NCBI GenBank assembly: GCA_000697335.1
Contig: JNEM01013928.1
Span: forward strand, 1 to 17,078
Origin: Conidiobolus incongruus B7586
Lineage: Eukaryota > Entomophthoromycota > Entomophthoromycetes > Entomophthorales > Conidiobolaceae
Direction: 5' to 3'
DNA: 17,078 bases
The notes under the pieces are model-generated. The model ran no database searches. It was not told where the DNA came from and was given only the letters and a program-made list of their open reading frames with translations. The translations under genes were made by a program, and so were the position numbers. How positions within the stretch are numbered: the stretch's first letter is position 1; each line of letters starts with the position of its first letter. Shown here piece after piece: positions 10,380 to 17,078 of this stretch.

Positions 10380-11175
10380 AATTTAGAAACCTAGCGGTCT
10401 CAAATTAGGTTAATGCTATGATTTTAAATTTCTAGGCGCAAAAATTAATCAATCATCCAGGTTTGAATAAATTTTAAATGATTTATGCCAGGCGCTTTCC
10501 CGATTTTTGGACTGAAATTCTTAGTTGATCATTATTGTTTTACGCTTATTTGTTTTAAATATTATCCCCACCAATCTTATTGAATGATCCAAATTTAGTA
10601 ATGGGGTAAATGTTAATTGGTGATGCAACGTTGAGATACACTGAGCCGGAGTATACAGAATACCTTATCTGTTTTACACTTTGAGTTGAATATTCAGAAG
10701 TTTATTTTAGCTTAATAGGATAATTTATAAAAACTTTCACTTAATCAAATAGTTATCCAATTTTACTATATTCAGTATCTTTTTACTAATTATTAGACTG
10801 TAAAATATAAAACTAAAGCAAGATCGCTTTATAACTATCCCTTTTATTTCTAAATTTATTTTATAATTTATAAAAATAATTAATTTAATAAATTATAAAA
10901 AATATTTTTTCTTCTATTAAGTAATTATTTTAAAATTCTTTATATGGCTCAAAACTCTGAATTAATAGCAGTTAATCAATTTGTAAAATGATAAGCCGAG
11001 TTTCCCATTAATTAGAAAATTGAATCCTGAAATATTATTGGATAAAGCGAGTCAAGGTTGAAAATTCATGCCAGTTATAATGATTAGGATAAATTCAACC
11101 ACTTTCCTTCATTTCACTTTTATATTCTTAAAAATTATTTTTGATACCTTGTTGGAAGCCATATCAAGCTTAACT
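10380..11175 (+). promoter_or_regulatory. Promoter and 5' leader region of the APSES gene
   Basis: The G+C content rises from about 10380, some 800 bases before the preferred start codon, and stays above the intergenic level to about 10720. A CCAAT box sits at 10571-10575 (a binding site for the CCAAT/Hap complex in fungi). A TATA-like TATAAAAC lies at 10806-10813. A pyrimidine-rich tract runs at about 11095-11128, about 50 bases before the start codon at 11176. CT-rich tracts near the transcription start are common in fungal promoters. The 11-base word TTATGCCAGGC at 10483-10493 also occurs at 3677-3687. The transcription start cannot be placed exactly, and a leader intron is possible. Confidence 0.45.
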
Positions 11176-12066
11176 ATGTATAATCTAGTATCAGCTCCCA
11201 TTGTACAATCTCATAATCACCAAGCTCAGGATAATAACCGTTATCATCCTTATTCTCAACGTCCTTCAGTCACTTCCCACCAGTTAAACCCATACCAACC
11301 ACTTTCAAACAATATGATGGATCCTTTCAATCTGCCACCATATGTGATGCCATCAGCATATGATGCCAAACCCGCTACCCTCACAACAATCCAATGGGAA
11401 GATGAAAAAACTTTCTGTTACCTTGTTGAAATCAAAGGGATTTCAGTTGGTAGAAGAAAAGACAATAACATGATCAATGGTACAAAGCTACTCAACCTCT
11501 CCGGAATGACCCGAGGTAAAAGAGACGGAATATTAAAATCTGAAATCGAAAGGAGTGTTATCAAGTCTGGCTTGATGGTTTTAAAAGGAGTTTGGATCAG
11601 TTTTGAAAGAGCTAAAGAATTAGCTAAAGAATATGGTGTTTATGATTTGATCCACCCCCTTCTAGAGTGGGATATTGAAAGCTACTACTACCGTTCTATT
11701 GTGGATATGAGCCCCCCTCACCCTTTGAACAATGATCAAAGGTGGTTTATGCCCTTCCCCACTTCTGCAAAATCTCTCCAAGCTCCTAAGCTCCCCCTTC
11801 CTTTCTATTCCCTTCCTCCTTTGATGAATATTCCAGCCTCCACAAGCTTGACCCCTCCTTTGTCTTTCGCCGTATCTCAGCCTGTATCTACATACTCCGG
11901 AGCTTCTTCCCAGTGGGAACCAGCTTCGGGAATGTATCCATCAAGCTCTGCAGATGGCTCATACTCGGACAATATGGTTCCAGTTACCAACTCTTCCAAC
12001 TTGGAATACAACTACAACCGAGACTCATACAGTCACGCAAATCAACACTCCCAATATCAACATTAA
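11176..12066 (+). CDS. APSES-domain transcription factor (StuA/Efg1/Phd1-like)
   Basis: A nuclear, sequence-specific DNA-binding protein of the fungal APSES family, whose known members control hyphal growth, sporulation and pseudohyphal switching. From ATG 11176 it has 296 residues; numbers here count from the upstream in-frame ATG at 11068 (332 residues). Residues 37-101 are rich in His, Gln, Asn, Pro and Tyr. The APSES domain is about 102-205, with the hallmark blocks WEDEKTFCY, NNMINGTKLLN (133-143), MTRGKRDGILKSE (147-159) and LKGVWISFERA (172-182). Residues 206-332 are Pro/Ser/Tyr/Asn-rich and probably disordered. I prefer 11176 because residues 1-36 are hydrophobic and AT-encoded, overlie a pyrimidine-rich tract typical of leaders, and have no APSES-family counterpart. 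At about 300 residues it is shorter than StuA or Efg1 and nearer Phd1. Several basic or His positions of the classic domain are changed (RHVVKIGPMHLKG reads RSVIKSGLMVLKG). No ankyrin repeats are present, so it is not an Mbp1/Swi4 type. No intron interrupts it. It is the only gene in the window. Confidence 0.9.
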   Translation: MYNLVSAPIVQSHNHQAQDNNRYHPYSQRPSVTSHQLNPYQPLSNNMMDPFNLPPYVMPSAYDAKPATLTTIQWEDEKTFCYLVEIKGISVGRRKDNNMINGTKLLNLSGMTRGKRDGILKSEIERSVIKSGLMVLKGVWISFERAKELAKEYGVYDLIHPLLEWDIESYYYRSIVDMSPPHPLNNDQRWFMPFPTSAKSLQAPKLPLPFYSLPPLMNIPASTSLTPPLSFAVSQPVSTYSGASSQWEPASGMYPSSSADGSYSDNMVPVTNSSNLEYNYNRDSYSHANQHSQYQH

Positions 12067-12330
12067 TTAGAACCAACCGACTTACTGAAAATATTGAGTA
12101 TCTTTGTGTCTCAGGATATTTCAATATGATCAGTTATAATGTAATATTCTCGTCACTGCATCAAAAAACACTTATAATACCAACACGCTCTAATTTCTCC
12201 AATTTGTATAAATTTCTAATCATATTGTATTTATTTGTAATGGCAATTTAATTGTTCAACTCAAATGATCAATTATACACTATTTTTTAATATATAATTT
12301 GTTTTAACTCAAACTAATAAAATAAAATGT
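12067..12330 (+). terminator. 3' untranslated region with possible poly(A) signals
   Basis: G+C stays slightly raised for about 180 bases after the stop codon and then collapses to the intergenic level near 12240, as expected for a 3' UTR. AATAAA words overlap at 12316-12326, but such words are frequent in AT-rich DNA, so the cleavage site is not fixed. An open frame of about 110 codons here (11913-12251) is a frame shadow of the APSES gene running into this region. Confidence 0.35.
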
Positions 12331-13032
12331 AATATTAGCTTTATTTTAATTAATAATTAAAATATTAAAAATTATTATTCAATTTTATTAATTCTTATTT
12401 TTTTTTAAATTTTAATTTAAATTATTAATATTATAATGAATTACTAATAAAAATAAAAATAAAAATAGTAATTATAATAATAAAAAATCAATTAAGAATA
12501 GAAAAGAAACAAATGTTACATTGCACAATTTTTAATTTACACAAAAGTTTATTCAACTTTTTATTTTAAAAAATTTTTTTATTTTCCGAAATTGATGTAT
12601 TTGGCTAAATCAAATTTGTAATTTATTAATTGAGAATTTTTTTTTACTACGTAAAAATTAAGTTTATTCATTTTAATCATGATTATTTACTTTTTAAGAT
12701 CGAGTAAATTATGCTTTTTTATTTGTGTATAAAGTTATGAAAATTAGATTAAATATAATAATAATAGTTTAAATAATCTATTTATTCATCTCTTTTAATA
12801 TGTAATTATTAATTTATTTACCAGTTTTTTTAACAATTTTTTATTAATACAAAAATTAAAATATTTTTTTATTATTATTAATTTTTCTTTTTTTTTTAAA
12901 AAAAAATTAACTTTTAAAAATTCGGATAATTTATATAATAATATTATTCATTTTAAAATACAATTTGTAATTAAATAGTAAATTATTAATTTTTAATTTT
13001 TTATGGATTTGTTAATTTTTACTATATAATTA

Positions 13033-13066
<34 letters not shown>
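13033..13066. repeat. Palindromic triplet microsatellite (AAT)6(ATT)5
   Basis: Six AAT units (13033-13050) are followed directly by five ATT units (13051-13065). The whole run is therefore a near-perfect inverted repeat that could extrude as a cruciform or hairpin. Confidence 0.8.
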
Positions 13067-13067
<1 letters not shown>

Positions 13068-14314
13068 ATGTGATGCACTTTATTAAATAAGCTGATATTA
13101 TTTTATATCAACATTAGTTTTATAGTCATAAACAATTCTGAATTATATCTTTAATAGAACTATTTCAAAAATACTATATACTATCATGTAGAAAAAGTGC
13201 AATGTCTCTATTCATCAAAAATAATAATGATACAGGTTAAATATTAATTATATAAAAGTGCCGCATAAGCCACAATAAAGTTGATATTATTTACAGAATG
13301 TATTTTGTATACTTTAGTATGTGGATTTGTAACTTAAAAGATTTCTTGGAGCATATTATAAAAAGCTGAGTATTAAGAAAATGAATGCACCACTTTAATT
13401 CCACTTCATTCTTCGTGTTACAAATATGATAATGTATGTCATGATATTTTTACAATTGATACTGTGTATTGCCCTTGACAGAATTATTTAATTTAACAGT
13501 ATTGAATTACAGTAAAGAGTTGAGTTTTTTATTATACTAATACTAATATAATGTGTTAATTATCATAATATTTTTAACTTACTAAAAAATTTCTAACATC
13601 ATATTTGTAAATAATATCAATCTTTATGAATTTGTAATCAATATTTTATTATATATTTTTTAAATTATATAGATCAATTCTGTGATATTAATAATCTAAA
13701 TTATAATTCAATATCCATTAAAACATTCATTGATAAAATTATAACTGGATTATCTATTAAGATGAAATTACTTGGGTACATAAAGATGTTGGCTGAAATT
13801 ATAATAATTTGTTAAATTAATCATATTTTTAATTAACATACTATATATTTGATTAATCAAATTGAACTATTATAATTTATAAAGTAATAATACCTAATAT
13901 GTCAAATAATAAAATATGCTTCTATACCATATAAACCATCCAAATATAGACATAGTATATAATCAAATTCAGCTTAGATCGAATAGTGTATAAGTTGTCT
14001 TATCATAATTTTAGATTAATCTCAGGGAATCAAATTCGTATTAAAATGTAATTCTTTTTATCTATAAATTTCTAAATATAAAGAAGGTATGTTGATATTC
14101 ACTTTTATCAAATTTAAATTTCGCATTTCTATATATGTTAATTCACTTACAATGAATTTCAAATAAACTTAATTGTTACGAGCAGTTTATTGAACCAGAA
14201 ATTAATTGATTAAAGATTAACTATTGCTGATCATAATCTATTATTGATTGACCTATAGAAATTTGAATAAGTGATACTCAGTTTTAAAATTGAATCATTT
14301 TAAGAGGATATGTC

Positions 14315-14406
14315 TTTGATGGCCTTTTATTAAGTCCATCAAAATTACACTTATAGTCGGACCAGGTTTAGGAAATGATATCACAATTTTAAATGCTAAT
14401 CCGACT
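14315..14406. other. Two consecutive perfect inverted repeats
   Basis: TTTGATGG (14315-14322) and CCATCAAA (14336-14343) form an 8-bp perfect inverted repeat with a 13-base loop. Twelve bases later AGTCGGA (14355-14361) is matched by TCCGACT (14400-14406), a 7-bp perfect pair 38 bases apart. Both lie in a short patch of higher G+C (about 14300-14410) within AT-rich DNA, which makes chance pairing less likely than for the AT-only repeats. No open frame crosses the patch. It may be a structured RNA, a binding-site pair, or the end of an eroded repeat. Confidence 0.4.
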
Positions 14407-15350
14407 TACAAATAAAGATTACATCATGACTCATTTTCAATTATTTCTTATACAGATAATTTTTATAAATAGTACTTCTATTTTGAAATTACAGTTCTTA
14501 TCTTACGTTACATATTGAATAAAAGAAAATATCTTTTATTCATATAATAAATAAAAGTTCTTATGCAATAATCAATTTTATTAATATTGTAGAATTATTT
14601 ATTGATTTGCAAATTATGTTTACTAAGAAATCGAGTTTTGAGAATTTAAAATTTAAATAAAGATCTTAGAACATTAAAATTTTGGCTTGTATTAATTTTA
14701 ATATAGATTTAATATAAAATATTTCAAGTCGTTCTATTAAAACTGAAAACTTTAATTATAGCTATTTACAAGTTTACAATATTAAATAATATATTCTTAA
14801 TTACATTTACTAATACATGCTCTACTTTAGACCATTTGCACTGCAATGCATTCCACAAAATTTATTTTTAAAACAAAAATAATCTTGGTCAATACAAAGG
14901 TTTATAATTGATTCATTAAATGAATTTCAGTTCATATTGATTTTATTATCCTAAATTCACAAACAGAACATAATTAAATAAAATTTTTATTATATAAAAT
15001 TTTAAAATTATTCAATATAGTATATTTTTGATTTTATTTCAATTTCATATGATTATATTAGTAGAAAAAAAATATCAGGTATAAATCTTTAATTAATAAT
15101 TATTTTTAAATAGAATTTTGAAATAATATTATTTGATAACCAATGAAATTAAGGAATATGCAGCTTAAGTGGCCAAATGCAAGAGTAATATTAAATATTT
15201 TTGTTAATCAAAATTTTTCAAGTTACAAATCTGTACTATTTAATATTTCTATAATTAATAAATATATTTTATTAATTTTTTAACTATTAATTAGAATTAT
15301 TAATATTAATATTGGCAAAAACTTAAATTTTTTTCGAATATTCTATTCAA

Positions 15351-15365
15351 TATATATATATATAT
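15351..15365. repeat. (TA)7 microsatellite
   Basis: Seven TA units in AT-rich DNA. Confidence 0.8.
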
Positions 15366-16029
15366 TAATAATTTTTAATTTTCTTAATTAAATATAAAAT
15401 GTATATAATAAAGATTTCAAATATTTTAAAAATAAAAATTAACATAAGTTATTAATCTAATATATTTTATTGAAGAATATTATATTTATGTTAACTAAAA
15501 CCTAAATAATAATATTATTGACTATTGTAAATTATATCATAGAAAAATATTTCTTATATAATTTAATATTGGTACTCTTTGATTATATTAAAACAATTTT
15601 ATTAAAATTAATGAATATTGTTATCTGTTTAAAACCATGATTTTAACTTATATTAAGAAATCTTGTAAATTATATAATAAATATACTTTTATATTTATTA
15701 ATTTTCAAAGAATAAATATGGATAGATTTTAAATGCAAAATAAATGCAAATTAATTTAATAAAAATTATAATTTACAATGCGAAATATTTGAAAATTTTT
15801 TTATTATTTATATTTTCAAGAATTTTTAGTTTTATTTTTAATTAATCAAATTTATTTATTAAATTAAAAAATTTTTTTAATTTATTAATTATTAAGTATG
15901 TAAGAATATTATACATAAACCGAATTAATTAATGTGTACCACTTGATACAAAAAATCAATGTACTAAATAATTAAAGTTATGTTAATTTTTTACACTTTA
16001 AAATAAAATTTACAATTATACCACAATTA

Positions 16030-16400
16030 TCATTTTAAAATCCTCGTGTTGTCACTACAGCAATTCAAAGCTTTTAGCGGTGTGCAGCGTTTGATATTTA
16101 TTTGAATATAACCTTTTTGCGCATTTAATAATGTATGTCATATTTAATAAAAGCTGAATTTTCTATTTTAATATTTAACTATTGTGAGACCCCAAAGAGC
16201 TACCCTTGGCATCATTTATAGCTTTGAGTTCCTATTTTATAAAGGCTTTACTTTAATTGACCATTACTTATTGATCAGTCTTAATGACTAAACTCGATGG
16301 CTTATTCCAAACGCAACTTTAGCCAATAAACCTTCAAATACACTTACCTACTGCTAGGTAACAACAATAGTCATTGCCCCTCATATTACACCATCTCTAA
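16030..16400. other. G+C-richer non-coding island (unidentified)
   Basis: About 370 bases with raised G+C, richer in C on the plus strand (GACCCC, GCCCC, ACCCATACGG). Stops occur in all frames. It holds a perfect hairpin TTACCTA/TAGGTAA with a CTGC loop at 16344-16361, and AGCTA/TAGCT at 16198-16223 flanked by partial CAAA/TTTG pairing. It could be the promoter or first exon of a gene off the right edge, a structured RNA, or a repeat remnant. I recognise no family. Confidence 0.4.
16344..16361. other. Perfect 7-bp hairpin, 4-base loop
   Basis: TTACCTA, CTGC, TAGGTAA. It shares the TACCTA/TAGGTA theme with the inverted repeat at 6432-6462. Confidence 0.4.
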
Positions 16401-17078
16401 TACCCATACGGAAAATAAATATCATGCAAATTTTATATTTGAAAGAGGATATATACTTAATTATATAATATATTAATATACAACAATTGATTTATTAACT
16501 TATATTGAAAAATTATTAAATATCCATCAAATACCTTTTATTATCTTATTCCTTGTATATATTAGTTAAAATCTGTATTAATTAATAAACCAACCCAATT
16601 TTTGTAATTATAAATATTAGGTAGGCAAAATAACTATGTTCAAATTAAACACTGCTTACCGCTTAAAATTTAAAATTGAGGTAATCAAAGCATTATAATT
16701 TATATAATAATAAATATAATTTTATGTATATAAAATTTTATATTATAAAATAAAATAAATATATTTTTATAATTCCTTATATATCCTTTTTAACTTTCTA
16801 TTTAAATTTTAATAGCGTTTAGTAATTTTTATGAGAGTTGTTTATTTACCTACTATTTATCTTACATTATATAATGATAAAAATTATTAAAGCTTATATA
16901 TATTCCTATTTTACCTCTTATTATTTATAAAATAATATAATTTTAAACTTATAAATTATATTAAGATTATATTTATAATTTGAAATTCATTTGAATTATA
17001 GTTAATAAAAAAATTAGATTGAATTAATTTTAAAAGATTTTGTTATTTAATAAATATTATATGAAATATAAAGTTATA
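16401..17078. other. AT-rich gene-free DNA to the window edge
   Basis: Stops in all frames and no recognised motif. A patch near 16840-16940 is a little less regular, but no family signature could be read from it. Confidence 0.55.

Larger units (their letters stand above)
12331..16029. other. AT-rich gene-free DNA
   Basis: No gene is recognised. 12331-13250 is among the most AT-rich parts of the window, with many T-runs. A milder patch at about 13255-13480 contains TATA-like TATAAAAAGC near 13358-13367 and several short G+C-containing words but no open frame. 13480-14290 and 14420-16029 are plain AT-rich. The paired inverted repeats at 14315-14406 and the microsatellites are listed separately. 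Confidence 0.6.

Noticed and set aside
11913-12251. Open frame of about 110 codons overlapping the end of the APSES gene
   Set aside because: It starts inside the well-supported APSES frame in another phase and continues into the 3' UTR. It has no recognisable domain and loses coding-like composition after the stop of the real gene.
4904-15365. Simple TA and AAT runs as centromere or origin signals
   Set aside because: Such runs are expected in any DNA this AT-rich, and nothing specific sets them apart.
13429-16141. Shared 14-base word ATAATGTATGTCAT at 13429-13442 and 16128-16141
   Set aside because: With only three G/C bases the match is about what chance gives in this AT-rich window, and it does not extend into the flanks.
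16270-16385. A short first exon on the minus strand ending at a GTAAGT donor in the 16030-16400 island
   Set aside because: A short ATG frame runs into GTAAGT, but it has only about a dozen codons, shows no recognisable product, and no convincing acceptor leads to a second coding exon.
2340-16400. tRNA or other standard RNA genes in the G+C islands
   Set aside because: No GGTTCGAAT-type B box with a matching acceptor stem was found, nor snRNA or SRP hallmark sequences, on either strand.

Overview
This window reads as nuclear DNA of a fungus with an extremely AT-rich intergenic fraction. The evidence is one clear protein gene at 11176-12066 whose product carries an APSES DNA-binding domain, a fold found only in fungal transcription factors of the StuA/Efg1/Phd1/Sok2 group. 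Its coding sequence is much richer in G+C than the A/T-dominated DNA around it. The APSES sequence is clearly diverged from the near-invariant Pezizomycotina StuA and from Saccharomycotina Efg1/Phd1. I therefore lean, weakly, towards an early-diverging or otherwise unusual AT-rich fungal lineage, and cannot name the genus.

Layout. Positions 1-1260 hold an old DNA transposon of the Tc1/mariner superfamily on the minus strand. Its transposase can still be followed in pieces from the N-terminal helix-turn-helix (about 1165) through a DD34E-type catalytic core to the C-terminus (about 172), but it is full of stops and frame changes, and GC-to-AT decay is evident. From 1261 to about 10380 I find no gene. 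This stretch is AT-rich DNA with microsatellites and several visibly G+C-richer non-coding islands (about 2340-2745, 3237-3278, 6120-6490, 7680-8050). Some of these contain inverted repeats or predicted stem-loops. Positions 10380-11175 are the G+C-richer leader and promoter region of the APSES gene, with a CCAAT box and a pyrimidine-rich tract just before the preferred start. After the gene, 12067-17078 is again AT-rich and gene-free, with further islands at about 13255-13480, 14300-14410 and 16030-16400.

How it fits together. One regulatory gene sits in at least 16 kb without another recognisable gene. The long non-coding flank could be a large regulatory region, as known for EFG1 and WOR1 in Candida. 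It could equally be decayed repeat DNA, as the Tc1/mariner relic suggests for the left end. The sequence alone does not decide between these. No tRNA, rRNA, CRISPR array, operon or intact mobile element was recognised.
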